From assembly GCA_022791135.1 (NCBI GenBank), contig JAAVYM010000072.1, forward strand, positions 1-64,000: a DNA stretch of 64,000 bases, given 5' to 3'. This DNA is from Oscillibacter sp. Its GTDB lineage: Bacteria > Bacillota > Clostridia > Oscillospirales > Oscillospiraceae. Both the position numbers and the translations under genes were made by a program. Below, piece by piece: positions 51,246 through 60,594 of this stretch. Each line of letters begins with the position of its first letter. The first letter of the stretch is position 1. The notes beneath the pieces were generated by a model that was given only the letters and a program-made list of their open reading frames with translations, was not told the origin of the DNA and did no database searches.

Positions 51246-53348
51246 TCAGGAGAATAGAAGATGGAATTTCGCCCCTGGATTCCCGGCAAAGGCAATCAGG
51301 TCCCCCGCCTCCAGCTTGACGGAGGTATCTTTCCCCAGCACGGAGGAAGCCGAGACCACGCCGGTGCTGCGGAAAACCCAGAAGCCCGCCTCCTCCGGAA
51401 GCCGGACTGTCATAATTTTCCCCGCGTCTTGCTCTCCCACGCGGTACCAGCGGGCATAGCCGTCGGGCTGGATGGTACACAATGCAGCGTTCTCTTTCCC
51501 CGTGGAGAGGGTGGGCACGCCCCGGACATCCATACTCACACTGCCGTTGGACTGGTACATCCACAAAACGCCCCTCTCATCCCGCTTAAACTCCAGGTCG
51601 TAGCCGTCCCGGCCCATGCTGCCGGGAACCTGGATGATGTAGCGGGCGTGGTTTTCATCCACAATCTCCAAAGAGGCGGTGTAGCCCGGGGCGCTCTCCA
51701 GGCCGGTGGCCTGTAGCAGCACTTCAGCGGCGAAGGACGCCGCCAGGGTGGGGTAAACCTGGGAACTGTAGCGCTCGTTCATGGGCACGAGCACCGTTTC
51801 GCTCATCCGTTTATACCAAAGCTCCGCAAGCTCCTGGGAGATTTCCCGCTCCGGCAGCCTCTGGGCAACATAGCTGCATCCGGGGAGTCCCCCCAGTCCA
51901 GGAACGTCCGTAAAGGTCCGCTGCTTGAGGTACACCCGCCCGTTGTCCTCCTCCACCAGGTACAGCGCTATGGTGTTCTGCTCATCCCGGAACGACCCGT
52001 CGCTGTAGTACGTGAAGGTCTGATCCGCCGCGCCGGGCATGTTCAGGTAGTGCATGGTCAGCTTGCCGTCTTCCGTCACGCGGATCTGGTAGGTGTAGAG
52101 GGAGCCGTAGTAGCCCGAGAGGGCGGTCAGCTCCCCGGGCATGGCGGCAGGTTGGGCCTCCGGGAGCTGCAGGGGGCTTTGATCCACCGTCACCCCCTTG
52201 GCCTCCAGCGCCGCAATAAGCAACTGAGACGCGGCCATCTCGTTGTAGGTGGACACGCCGCCGGAGCTGACCACCGCCGCCGCCATCTGATGCTCCGGCA
52301 GGACCACCAGTCCGGCGTGGTAAAACAGAGTGTCGCCGCCCTTGACCAGGGCAGTGATGCCGCTTTGGGAGAAGGGATACCACTCCACGCTGTCCCAGCC
52401 CAGGCCGTAGGCCAATGCGTCCGGCCCGCCCTCCGGCCAGAGGCCCTTGGCGTATTCCGGCGCGGCCATGGCATCCAGAGATGCCTTTTTGAGCAGGGTC
52501 TCACCGGTCAGCGTCCCACCGAAACGGGCCAAATCCTCCGCCGTGGCGAACATGCCTCCCGTACCCACGATTCCCAGACACTCCACCGGCGTGGGCGTTG
52601 AGTCCTCCCCCTGGTAGGTCGGGACAACTCCCTCTGCCGCCGCGGCTCCGCTGACGATTTCCTCCGGGAAGTAGGTCTTCTCCAGCCCGGCGGGCTTCAG
52701 GACACGGGCGCGGAGGTAATCCGGAAAGTCCATGCCGGACACCGCCTCCACCACCAGCTGGGCCAGGGTGAAGCCGTCGTTGCAGTAGACGCTGTACGCG
52801 CCGGGGTCCGCCTTGAGCCGCTGCGGGGCCAGGCGCTCCAGCAGGCTGTCCACAGCAACCGTGCTGGCGTCGTCAAAAAGCAGGGCGCTGCCCATGCTGG
52901 ACCCCATCAGGCCCGAGGAGTGGTTCAGCAGCATGCGGACGGTGATGTCCCGATACCGGGGATCCGCCATTTTGAACGCCGGAAGGTACGCGGTAACCGG
53001 CTTGTCAAGCTCCAGCTTTCCCTGCTCCGCCAGCTGCATCACCGCTACGGTGGTGTAAATCTTGCTGACGGAGCCAATGCCGTAGATGGTATGGTCTCCG
53101 GCGGCGCTCCTCTCCAACCCGGCCAAATGCCCGGCATCCGGGTCCTCCCGGGGGCCGCCCCGCCGGCCGCTCTCCACGATCGTTCCATCCTGCCACACCG
53201 CCCAGGCCAGCTGGCTTGCCTGGCCGTAGCTAAGGGCCGCGTCCGCCGGAGGCAGAGCCGCCTCCGCCGCCAGGGCCGGGACCGTCAAGGTCAGGCTCAG
53301 TGCCAGCGCCAGCAACAACGCACTCAATTTTTTCAACGGATACATCAT
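51246..53348 (-). CDS. Secreted class C beta-lactamase-related serine hydrolase
   Basis: 700 residues from ATG 53348 (MMYPLKKLSALLLALALS), with AAAGGAATGG upstream. Signal peptide ending VPALAAEA. Penicillin-binding fold motifs: SxxK in GSVSKIYT, YxN in YSVYCNDGF, and HxG in LFYHAGLV. The C-terminal ~300 residues are an extra beta-rich region. Family members are often esterases or D-amino acid peptidases rather than true beta-lactamases. Confidence 0.88.
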   Translation of the reverse strand: MMYPLKKLSALLLALALSLTLTVPALAAEAALPPADAALSYGQASQLAWAVWQDGTIVESGRRGGPREDPDAGHLAGLERSAAGDHTIYGIGSVSKIYTTVAVMQLAEQGKLELDKPVTAYLPAFKMADPRYRDITVRMLLNHSSGLMGSSMGSALLFDDASTVAVDSLLERLAPQRLKADPGAYSVYCNDGFTLAQLVVEAVSGMDFPDYLRARVLKPAGLEKTYFPEEIVSGAAAAEGVVPTYQGEDSTPTPVECLGIVGTGGMFATAEDLARFGGTLTGETLLKKASLDAMAAPEYAKGLWPEGGPDALAYGLGWDSVEWYPFSQSGITALVKGGDTLFYHAGLVVLPEHQMAAAVVSSGGVSTYNEMAASQLLIAALEAKGVTVDQSPLQLPEAQPAAMPGELTALSGYYGSLYTYQIRVTEDGKLTMHYLNMPGAADQTFTYYSDGSFRDEQNTIALYLVEEDNGRVYLKQRTFTDVPGLGGLPGCSYVAQRLPEREISQELAELWYKRMSETVLVPMNERYSSQVYPTLAASFAAEVLLQATGLESAPGYTASLEIVDENHARYIIQVPGSMGRDGYDLEFKRDERGVLWMYQSNGSVSMDVRGVPTLSTGKENAALCTIQPDGYARWYRVGEQDAGKIMTVRLPEEAGFWVFRSTGVVSASSVLGKDTSVKLEAGDLIAFAGNPGAKFHLLFS

Positions 53349-53765
53349 TTTTCCATTCCTTTCCTGCCTCAATGCAGCTCCCGCCGGGACGCCTTTACAT
53401 AGTCAAGGTATTTGAAAATCGGGCGTCGGTTTTCAAGGCGGGCAAGCCCGCCAGCCCACAAAATGAGCTGTGCTGTGCCTATGAAGTCCGCCGCGGGCCG
53501 CTTTGTAGCCCCTGCGGCAATCGCCGGGGCTTCCTCCCCAACAGGCGTCCGGACTCCGCTCCATCCAACTGGTTTTCTGCCGCCGGCAGCCTTCCCCTTT
53601 GCCGCGCTGACTCCCGAAGGCAATGATAGAGTATACCTTCCACCTGATGGAAGGTCAAGAGAAAATATGTAAATTTTTCAACTCTTCGCCTATGAATTCA
53701 ATTCAACGAAACATGCAGCTTTTGCCGCTCCACGCATCTTGAAGGGCAACTTTGCAAAATTCCCC
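53349..53765. other. Long non-coding region with a MerR-type dyad
   Basis: 417 bases. An 84-codon minus-strand ORF (53369-53623) has no recognisable product or ribosome site and may be a repeat-derived shadow. The MerR-type promoter upstream of it is annotated separately. The rest is AT-rich. Confidence 0.4.
53630..53658 (-). promoter_or_regulatory. Promoter with MerR-type inverted repeat
   Basis: Minus strand TTGACC, 17 bases, TATACT. The spacer is a dyad ACCTTCCA-CCTGA-TGGAAGGT (53635-53655), the form bound by MerR-family activators. Confidence 0.6.
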
Positions 53766-53794
53766 TTGTAAAAAGGCAAGAGATGGTGTATGAT
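53766..53794 (+). promoter_or_regulatory. Promoter of the small membrane protein gene
   Basis: TTGTAA, 17 bases, TATGAT. Confidence 0.65.
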
Positions 53795-53828
53795 AATGAC
53801 AATTTCGGAAAATTAGGAGGAAGCCGTT

Positions 53829-54014
53829 ATGAGCAAAACCGCAAGCATGGTCATGAAGATCATCGGCGCCAGTTTGGCCTTCGCCGCATTTGTCTGTTTG
53901 CTGATCGGCGGGTGGCACGATCTCAGCGTCGGCTGCTGCGGCATAAAAAACCGTCTGAAGCAGAGATTCAGCTCCGAATATGACGACTACGCCGACGAAG
54001 AACTCTACGAATAA
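53829..54014 (+). CDS. Small single-helix membrane protein
   Basis: 61 residues with AGGAGGAAG before the ATG. One membrane helix (IIGASLAFAAFVCLLIGGW), a CC pair after it, then a charged tail (IKNRLKQRFSSEYDDYADEELYE). Own promoter upstream and a palindromic repeat (copy C) directly after the stop. Function unknown. Confidence 0.72.
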   Translation: MSKTASMVMKIIGASLAFAAFVCLLIGGWHDLSVGCCGIKNRLKQRFSSEYDDYADEELYE

Positions 54015-54021
54015 ACCGCTT

Positions 54022-54093
54022 AGAAATTCCCCTGGCCGTCGCGCTTTCCGTCCCTCTCCCGGGTGGAAAGCTCCGCCGGACGGGGAATTTTCT
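54022..54093. repeat. Palindromic repeat family, copy C
   Basis: 72 bp with ends AGAAATTCCCC and GGGGAATTTTCT. Its reverse complement aligns with copy B, including CCGGCGGAGCTTTCC. Confidence 0.72.
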
Positions 54094-54157
54094 TTCCCTC
54101 TGTGCCCCGCAGATAGGATGGCGCTCCAGAAACTTTTCCCGAAAGCGCAAAATTTGG

Positions 54158-54186
54158 TTGACAACGGGCAGGTTTTCCGGTAAGAT
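54158..54186 (+). promoter_or_regulatory. Promoter of the pyr operon
   Basis: TTGACA, 17 bases, TAAGAT. The leader to pyrC is about 27 nt, too short for a PyrR-type attenuator. Confidence 0.87.
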
Positions 54187-54219
54187 AGCTCTTTGAGAAA
54201 ATCGGAGAGGAGAACGTCT

Positions 54220-55494
54220 ATGCGTCTGCTGCTGACCGGCGGGTCCGTCTTTCGCGACGGGGGCTTCCAGCCTCTGGATATCGCCATTTCCCAGGGTCGT
54301 ATTGTTTCCGTTTCCCCCAGCCTTCCCCGCGACGGCGCCCGCGTCCTTGAATTGAATCATTTGACCATTGTTCCAGGCTTCGTAGATGTGCACGTCCATC
54401 TTCGCCAGCCTGGTTTTTCTTATAAGGAGACCGTTGCCTCCGGCAGCGCCGCCGCCGCCGCGGGGGGATATACCGCAGTCTGCGCCATGCCCAACCTGGA
54501 CCCCGTGCCGGACAGCCCGGAGCACCTGCAAATCGAGCTGGACGCCATCCGCCGGGACGCCGCCGTCCATGTCTACCCCTACGGGGCCATTACCCGGGGC
54601 GAGCGGGGCGTCGAGCTGGCAGACCTGGAGGGGCTGGCCCCCCATGTTCCCGGCTTTTCCGATGACGGCAGGGGCGTACAGTCCCGGGAGCAGATGCGCC
54701 GGGCCATGGAACGGGCCAGGGCGCTGGACAAGCCCATTGTGGCCCACTGCGAGGACGAACTCCTGCTGGCCAAGGGCTGGTGCGTCCACGGCGGGACCTA
54801 CGCTCAGGCTCACGGCCTGACGGGCAACGACCCCGCCAGCGAGTGGCGGCAGGTGGAGCGGGACATCGCGCTGGTGCGGGAAACCGGATGCCGCTATCAC
54901 GTCTGCCACGTCTCCACCAAGGAGAGCGTGTCCCTTATCCGCGCCGCCAAGGCGGAGGGTCTTCCCGTCACCTGCGAGACCGCCCCCCATTACCTGGTCC
55001 TGTGCGACACGGACCTCCAGGATGACGGGCGCTTTAAAATGAATCCCCCTATCCGCTCCGCCGGGGACCGGGACGCGCTGGTGGAGGGGCTGCTGGACGG
55101 AACGGTAGAGTGTATCGCCACCGACCACGCCCCCCATTCGGCGGAGGAAAAGGCCCAGGGCCTTCGGGGAAGCCTCAACGGCGTGGTGGGCCTGGAGTGC
55201 GCCTTTCCGGTGCTGTACACGGAGCTGGTGAAAATGGGGATGGTCCCGCTGAACACGCTGCTGCGCGCCTTGTGCGTAAATCCTCGCCGGATATTCGGCC
55301 TGCCAGGAGGGACCATCGCCCCGGGCCAGCCCGCCGATTTGACGGTGCTGGACCTGAACCGCCCCGGCGTGGTGGATCCGGAGCGCTTCCGCTCCCTGGG
55401 CCGGGCCACGCCATTCGCCGGATGGAAGGTGGACGCCGCCGTCGCCATGACTCTGTGCGAAGGCAATCTTGTGTATCGGGAGGACCAGGCATGA
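54220..55494 (+). CDS. pyrC: Dihydroorotase
   Basis: 424-residue class I dihydroorotase. Metal site HVHLRQPG (residues ~49-56), HVCHVSTKES, TCETAPHYLVL and TDHAPHSAEEK are typical. Start at 54220 (MRLLLTGGSVF) after GAGAGGAGA. Third step of UMP synthesis, first gene of the operon; its stop overlaps the start of pyrK (ATGA). Confidence 0.96.
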   Translation: MRLLLTGGSVFRDGGFQPLDIAISQGRIVSVSPSLPRDGARVLELNHLTIVPGFVDVHVHLRQPGFSYKETVASGSAAAAAGGYTAVCAMPNLDPVPDSPEHLQIELDAIRRDAAVHVYPYGAITRGERGVELADLEGLAPHVPGFSDDGRGVQSREQMRRAMERARALDKPIVAHCEDELLLAKGWCVHGGTYAQAHGLTGNDPASEWRQVERDIALVRETGCRYHVCHVSTKESVSLIRAAKAEGLPVTCETAPHYLVLCDTDLQDDGRFKMNPPIRSAGDRDALVEGLLDGTVECIATDHAPHSAEEKAQGLRGSLNGVVGLECAFPVLYTELVKMGMVPLNTLLRALCVNPRRIFGLPGGTIAPGQPADLTVLDLNRPGVVDPERFRSLGRATPFAGWKVDAAVAMTLCEGNLVYREDQA

Positions 55495-56228
55495 ACAAAG
55501 GCATCATGACGCTGGCGAAGGCCCGGCAATTGACCGGGGACGTATGGGAGCTGCTCCTCACCGGGGACACTTCCGCCATCACCGCTCCGGGCCAGTTCGT
55601 GAATCTCCAGCTGCCGGAAAAATTTCTCCGCCGCCCCATCTCCGTGTGCGACTGGACGGAGGGCAGCCTGACCCTGCTGGTGAAGGAGGCGGGGCCGGGC
55701 ACAAGGGAGCTGGTCCGCCTCCCCGCCGGGACGGAGCTGGACGTGCTCTCAGGCCTTGGAAACGGCTTTGACCCCGCCCAGGCAGGGGGGGGCGCGGTGC
55801 TGGTGGGCGGCGGCATCGGCGCCGCCCCCCTCTACGGCCTGGCCAAGCGCATGGCCGAGCAGGGCCGCTGCCCCACGGCGGTCCTGGGCTTTCGCACAAG
55901 GGCGGACGCCTTTTACCTGGAGGAGTTTGCCGCCCTGGGCGCAAAGGTCCTCCCCGCCACCGAGGACGGAAGCCTGGGCGTCCGGGGCTTTGTCACCGAT
56001 GTACTGAAGGAACTCTCCGAATGCCGCTGCGTCCTGGCCTGCGGCCCCACGCCCATGCTGCGGGCCGTCCACGCCCTGCCCCAGCTTTGCGGCGGGCAGT
56101 TCAGCTTCGAGGCCCGGATGGCCTGCGGCTTCGGGGCCTGCGTGGGCTGCACCATCCAGACAAAGAACGGCCCACGCCGGGTCTGCAAGGACGGCCCCGT
56201 GTTCCAAAAGGAGGAGATCGTATGGTAG
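55491..56228 (+). CDS. pyrK: Dihydroorotate dehydrogenase B electron-transfer subunit
   Basis: 245 residues. FAD domain RRPISVCDW, NAD-type site VGGGIGAAPLYGLA and a [2Fe-2S] cluster at CGFGACVGCTIQTKNGPRRVC. Passes electrons from dihydroorotate oxidation by PyrD to NAD. ATGA start overlap with pyrC and 7-base overlap with pyrD. Confidence 0.95.
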   Translation: MNKGIMTLAKARQLTGDVWELLLTGDTSAITAPGQFVNLQLPEKFLRRPISVCDWTEGSLTLLVKEAGPGTRELVRLPAGTELDVLSGLGNGFDPAQAGGGAVLVGGGIGAAPLYGLAKRMAEQGRCPTAVLGFRTRADAFYLEEFAALGAKVLPATEDGSLGVRGFVTDVLKELSECRCVLACGPTPMLRAVHALPQLCGGQFSFEARMACGFGACVGCTIQTKNGPRRVCKDGPVFQKEEIVW

Positions 56229-57139
56229 ACCTGTCAGTCAATCTGGCCGGAGTCACCCTGAAAAACCCCGTCATCCCCGCCTCCGGGACCTTTGGCTACG
56301 GCCGGGAATTCGCGGAGCTTTACGACCTCAATCTGCTGGGTTCCTTCTCCTGGAAGGGCACCACCGCCCAGCCCCGCCCCGGCAACCCGCAGCCCCGCAT
56401 CGCGGAGTCCGCCGCCGGGATGCTGAACGCCGTGGGCCTGCAAAATCCCGGCATGGACGCGGTCCTCCGGGCCGAGGTCCCCAACATTGCCAGGCTGTTC
56501 CATGGCCCCGTCATTGCCAACGTCTGCGGTTTCTCCCTGGAGGAGTACACCGAGAACTGCCGGAGGCTGGACGGCGTGGACCAGGTCCAAATTCTGGAGA
56601 TCAACATCTCCTGCCCCAACGTCCACGCCGGGGGAAAGAACTTCGGCTCGGACCCCCGAAGCGCCGCCGCCGTGACCCGAGCCGTCCGGGAGGCGACGAA
56701 AAAGCCCGTCTTTTTGAAGCTCAGCCCCAATGTGACAGACATCGCCGAAATCGCGCGGGCCTGCGCCGATGAGGGGGCCGACGGCCTGTGCCTGATCAAC
56801 ACCTTGCTTGGCATGCGCATCGACCTAAACACCAAACGCCCCCTCCTGGCCAACCGCACCGGGGGCCTTTCCGGCCCGGCGGTGTTCCCAGTGGCGCTGC
56901 GGATGGTGTGGGACGTGTACGAGGCGGTCCGGCTGCCCATCATCGGCTGCGGCGGCGTGGACAGCGCCGAGGCGGTTGCGGAAATGCTGCTGGCCGGGGC
57001 CAGCGCCGTGGAGGTAGGGGCCGCAAACCTCCGGGACCCCTATGCCTGCAAGACCATTGTCGAGAACCTGCCCGGCGTGTGCCAGCGCCTGGGCGTAAAC
57101 AAACTTTCCGATTTGACAGGAGGAGCGCACCATGGCTAA
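56222..57139 (+). CDS. pyrD: Dihydroorotate dehydrogenase B catalytic subunit
   Basis: 305 residues, class 1B. FMN-barrel motifs [22 protein letters not shown], catalytic Cys in [37 protein letters not shown], and [27 protein letters not shown]. Works with the overlapping PyrK. Starts inside pyrK after AAGGAGG and overlaps pyrF. Confidence 0.96.
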   Translation: MVDLSVNLAGVTLKNPVIPASGTFGYGREFAELYDLNLLGSFSWKGTTAQPRPGNPQPRIAESAAGMLNAVGLQNPGMDAVLRAEVPNIARLFHGPVIANVCGFSLEEYTENCRRLDGVDQVQILEINISCPNVHAGGKNFGSDPRSAAAVTRAVREATKKPVFLKLSPNVTDIAEIARACADEGADGLCLINTLLGMRIDLNTKRPLLANRTGGLSGPAVFPVALRMVWDVYEAVRLPIIGCGGVDSAEAVAEMLLAGASAVEVGAANLRDPYACKTIVENLPGVCQRLGVNKLSDLTGGAHHG

Positions 57140-57857
57140 AGACGTGATCATCGCACTGGATTTCCCCACCCGGGAGGAAACCCTGCGCTTTTTGGACCGC
57201 TTTCCCGCCGGGGAGAAGCCCTTTATCAAAATCGGCATGGAGCTTTTCTATGCGGAGGGTCCCTCCATCGTCCGGGAGATCAAGGCCCTGGGCCACCGGA
57301 TCTTCCTGGACCTGAAGCTCCATGACATCCCCAACACCGTCAAGCGGGCCATGTCTGTCCTCTCCGGCCTGGACGTGGACATGGTGAATCTCCACGCCGC
57401 TGGCGGTTCCGCCATGATGAAGGCGGCGCTGGAGGGCCTGACCCGCCCGGATGGCACGCGCCCCCTGCTTATCGCCGTCACCCAGCTCACCAGCACCGAC
57501 GCCGAAACGCTGAGGCGGGAGCTGCTCATCGAAACCCCCATGGCGGACACCGTCCTCACCTACGCCCGGAACGCCGCCGCCAGCGGCCTGGACGGCGTGG
57601 TCTGCTCCCCCCTGGAGGCGGCGCTGGTCAAGGGGCGCTGCGGGGAGTCCTTCTGCACCGTCACCCCGGGCGTGCGCTTTGCCGGCGGGGACGCAGGCGA
57701 CCAAAAACGAGTGATGACCCCCCGGCAGGCAGGGGTCAGCGGCTGCGATTACATTGTCATGGGCCGTCCCATCACCCAGGCGGAAGACCCGGTGGCCGCC
57801 TATCGCCGGGCGGTCCGGGAGTTTGTGGGCGAGGCCGGAACAAACATCGGCATTTAA
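57132..57857 (+). CDS. pyrF: Orotidine 5'-phosphate decarboxylase
   Basis: 241 residues. Active-site [29 protein letters not shown] and [19 protein letters not shown]. Last step to UMP. GGAGGA in the end of pyrD serves as its ribosome site. The TAA stop is followed in the same frame by a GNAT gene without start codon. Confidence 0.96.
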   Translation: MAKDVIIALDFPTREETLRFLDRFPAGEKPFIKIGMELFYAEGPSIVREIKALGHRIFLDLKLHDIPNTVKRAMSVLSGLDVDMVNLHAAGGSAMMKAALEGLTRPDGTRPLLIAVTQLTSTDAETLRRELLIETPMADTVLTYARNAAASGLDGVVCSPLEAALVKGRCGESFCTVTPGVRFAGGDAGDQKRVMTPRQAGVSGCDYIVMGRPITQAEDPVAAYRRAVREFVGEAGTNIGI

Positions 57858-58367
57858 AAAGCTGCGCCGGCGGATTTCCCGGCGGTCTGGGAGTTTTACG
57901 GCCGGCTGACCGACGGCATGGAGGGCGCCGAATTTCACCCCGGGTGGAAGAAGTCCGTTTACCCCTCGGAAGAATTTATCCGCACTTCTCTGGAAAACGG
58001 CGAGCTGTACGCCGCCCGGCTGGAGGGAACTATGGCGGCGGCCATGGTTTTGAACCACACCTGCACGCCGGGGTATGAAACGATTGCCTGGACCGTTCAG
58101 GCGGAGCCGGAGGACGTCTCCGCCATCCATGCCCTGGGAGTCCTTCCGGCTTGTCAGGGCAAGGGCGTGGCCGGAGCCATGTTCCGGGAAGCTGTCCGGC
58201 TGGCCCGGGAGGCAGGGCAAAAAGCCCTCCGTCTGGATGTGCTGAGCGGAAACCTCCCGGCTCAAAAGCTCTATACCGCCGCCGGGTTCCAGTACCGGGG
58301 GACCATCCAGCTTTTTTACGAGGACACCGGCCCTGCCGATTTTCTGCTTTACGAACTGCCCCTCTAA
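57858..58367 (+). pseudogene. GNAT acetyltransferase-like gene lacking its start codon
   Basis: The reading frame is open from the base after the pyrF stop and encodes the usual GNAT N-terminus (KAAPADFPAVWEFYGRLTDG) but no ATG, GTG or TTG. The first usable ATG is at 57918 and gives 149 residues. The acetyl-CoA site ALGVLPACQGKGVAGAMF and the later LYTAAGFQYRG are intact. It may be translated from 57918 as a shortened protein, by stop readthrough or not at all. A deletion that joined it to pyrF is the simplest explanation. Confidence 0.65.
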
Positions 58368-58478
58368 GAATTTGTTTCCACAGCCGCTGAACGCTGCTTG
58401 CGCGGGCCTTTTCCCGTCCATGCGGCTTCCCCGGCTTTGATACCGATTCAAAATCCCATCTTGGAAAGGAGTTTGCAC

Positions 58479-59123
58479 ATGACCCGTGAACAAACCATCG
58501 CCCACGACCTTTTATCCATCGGCGCGGTCTTCCTTCGCCCGGACGAACCCTTCACCTGGGCCAGCGGCATCAAAAGCCCCATCTACTGCGACAACCGCCT
58601 GACCCTCACCGCTCCGGAGGTCCGCACCCACGTGGAAGAGGGCCTGGTGGACCTGATCTGCAAGCACTATCCCAGCGTGGAGGTCCTCATGGGCACCTCC
58701 ACCGCCGGTATCGCCCACGCCGCCATCGTGGGCCACCTCATGGGACTGCCCATGGGCTACGTCCGCTCCAGCGGCAAAGACCACGGCCGCCAAAACCGCA
58801 TCGAGGGGAAACTGAACCCCGGTGCGCGGGTTGTAGTGGTGGAGGACCTGATCTCTACAGCGGGAAGCTGCATCGACGTGGTGGAGGCCCTGCGGGAAGC
58901 CGGGGCGGAGGTGCTGGGCATCGCGTCCATCTTCACCTACGGCCTGCAAAAAGGCCTGGAGCGCCTGGCTGCAGCCAAGGTGCCCAACCACAGCCTGTCC
59001 AATTTCGACGCCGTGTGCGAAATAGCCGCAGCAGAGGGGACCATCCGGCCTGAGGACATCGAGCGGCTGAAAAAGTTCCGGGCAAATCCCTCCGACGAGA
59101 GCTGGATACAGGGGGCATCCTGA
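58479..59123 (+). CDS. pyrE: Orotate phosphoribosyltransferase
   Basis: 214 residues from ATG 58479 (AAAGGAG upstream). PRPP-binding motif [29 protein letters not shown] and [17 protein letters not shown] are typical. Makes OMP from orotate. About 110 bases after the GNAT stop, with the next gene 58 bases away. Confidence 0.95.
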   Translation: MTREQTIAHDLLSIGAVFLRPDEPFTWASGIKSPIYCDNRLTLTAPEVRTHVEEGLVDLICKHYPSVEVLMGTSTAGIAHAAIVGHLMGLPMGYVRSSGKDHGRQNRIEGKLNPGARVVVVEDLISTAGSCIDVVEALREAGAEVLGIASIFTYGLQKGLERLAAAKVPNHSLSNFDAVCEIAAAEGTIRPEDIERLKKFRANPSDESWIQGAS

Positions 59124-59181
59124 CGGATTGCCGGTCAAAACAGGCTCCAACGCAGCTGTTTATCTCAGAAAGGAGTTTTTC

Positions 59182-60102
59182 ATGCCCAGAAATATCATCG
59201 ACGTCACGGATCTCACCGTAGAGGAAATCAACGAACTCATCGCCACAGCCGAAGACATCCTTGCCAACCCCGCCAAGTATCAAAATGCCTGCTCCCACAA
59301 GCAGTTGGCCACCTTGTTCTTTGAACCCTCCACCCGCACCCGCCTTTCCTTTGAGTCTGCGATGCTGGCCCTGGGCGGAAGCGTCCTGGGATTTTCCGAG
59401 GCGGCCTCCAGCTCCACCGCCAAGGGCGAGACCGTGGGAGATACCGTCCACACCGTCAGCTGCTATGCCGACATCATCGCTATGCGTCATCCCAAGGAGG
59501 GCGCGCCCTATGCCGCTGCTCAGTTCAGCGAGGTCCCCATCATCAATGCCGGGGACGGCGGCCACAACCACCCTACCCAGACCCTGACGGACCTTTTGAC
59601 TATCCACCGGGAAAAGGGGCGGCTGGACCACTTCACCATCGGTTTTTGCGGGGACCTGAAATTCGGCCGGACGGTCCACTCCCTGGTCAACGCCCTCAGC
59701 CGCTATGCGGGCATCCGCTTCGTGCTCATCTCCCCCCAGGAGCTGAAGCTTCCCCGCTACGTGAAGGAGGAGGCCCTGAAAAAACACGGCATCCCCTATG
59801 AGCAGACGGACAGTCTGGATGCAGTAATTCCGGAACTGGATATTCTCTATATGACCCGGGTGCAGAAGGAGCGCTTTTTCAACGAGGAGGACTACCTCCG
59901 CCTGAAAGACAGCTATATCCTCACCCCGGAAAAGCTGGAACCGGCCAAGGCGGACCTGTCCATCCTCCACCCCCTGCCCCGGGTGAACGAAATCGCCGTG
60001 GCCGTGGACAAGGACCCTCGGGCCGCCTACTGGAAGCAGGTGAAAAACGGCAAATTCATCCGCATGGCGCTGATTTTAAAGCTGCTGGACATCCGCGTCT
60101 GA
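59182..60102 (+). CDS. pyrB: Aspartate carbamoyltransferase catalytic subunit
   Basis: 306 residues from ATG 59182 (AGAAAGGAG upstream). Carbamoyl-phosphate site [23 protein letters not shown], the loop [15 protein letters not shown] and aspartate-site [10 protein letters not shown]. Committed step of pyrimidine synthesis; forms an E. coli-type holoenzyme with the PyrI encoded next. Confidence 0.96.
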   Translation: MPRNIIDVTDLTVEEINELIATAEDILANPAKYQNACSHKQLATLFFEPSTRTRLSFESAMLALGGSVLGFSEAASSSTAKGETVGDTVHTVSCYADIIAMRHPKEGAPYAAAQFSEVPIINAGDGGHNHPTQTLTDLLTIHREKGRLDHFTIGFCGDLKFGRTVHSLVNALSRYAGIRFVLISPQELKLPRYVKEEALKKHGIPYEQTDSLDAVIPELDILYMTRVQKERFFNEEDYLRLKDSYILTPEKLEPAKADLSILHPLPRVNEIAVAVDKDPRAAYWKQVKNGKFIRMALILKLLDIRV

Positions 60103-60117
60103 GAAAGGGGAGCATTC

Positions 60118-60549
60118 ATGAACATTGACAGCATTCAAAACGGCGTCGTCCTGGACCACATCCAGGCGGGCAAGAGCATGGACATCTATAAATACCTCCA
60201 CTTAGATCAGCTTGACTGCTCCGTGGCCATCATCAAAAACGTCCGCAGCGGGCGCCTGGGGAAAAAGGACATCATCAAAATCGACTCTCCCCTGGACGTG
60301 GACGTGGATGTGCTGGGCTATATCGACGACAAAATCACCGTCAACATCATCCGGAACGGGGTACGGGTGGAAAAGCGCCGTCTGGAACCACCCAAGAAGC
60401 TGGTGAACATCATCCGCTGCAAAAACCCCCGGTGCATCACAGTGGCGGAGTCCCAGCTGGACGCCATCTTTCTCCTCAGCGACTCGGAGCGCCACATTTA
60501 CCGCTGCGCCTACTGCGACACCGCCAAAGGGAAGAAGAAAAACCTGTGA
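60118..60549 (+). CDS. pyrI: Aspartate carbamoyltransferase regulatory subunit
   Basis: 143 residues. Nucleotide-binding N-terminal half (QAGKSMDIYKYLHLD) and a C-terminal zinc site with CKNPRCI and YRCAYCDTAK. Confers allosteric control by nucleotides. Last gene of the pyr operon. Confidence 0.95.
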   Translation: MNIDSIQNGVVLDHIQAGKSMDIYKYLHLDQLDCSVAIIKNVRSGRLGKKDIIKIDSPLDVDVDVLGYIDDKITVNIIRNGVRVEKRRLEPPKKLVNIIRCKNPRCITVAESQLDAIFLLSDSERHIYRCAYCDTAKGKKKNL

Positions 60550-60559
60550 GGGGCCTTTC

Positions 60560-60588
60560 TTGCACCCGGCCGGATTTTGTGCTATTAT
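60560..60588 (+). promoter_or_regulatory. Promoter of the metallopeptidase gene, leaderless type
   Basis: TTGCAC, 17 bases, TATTAT with TG extension. The -10 ends 6 bases before the ATG. Confidence 0.75.
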
Positions 60589-60594
60589 TCAGAC

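Noticed and set aside
54187-54219. PyrR attenuator before pyrC
   Set aside because: The leader between promoter and start codon is under 35 nt, too short for the anti-terminator and terminator pair.
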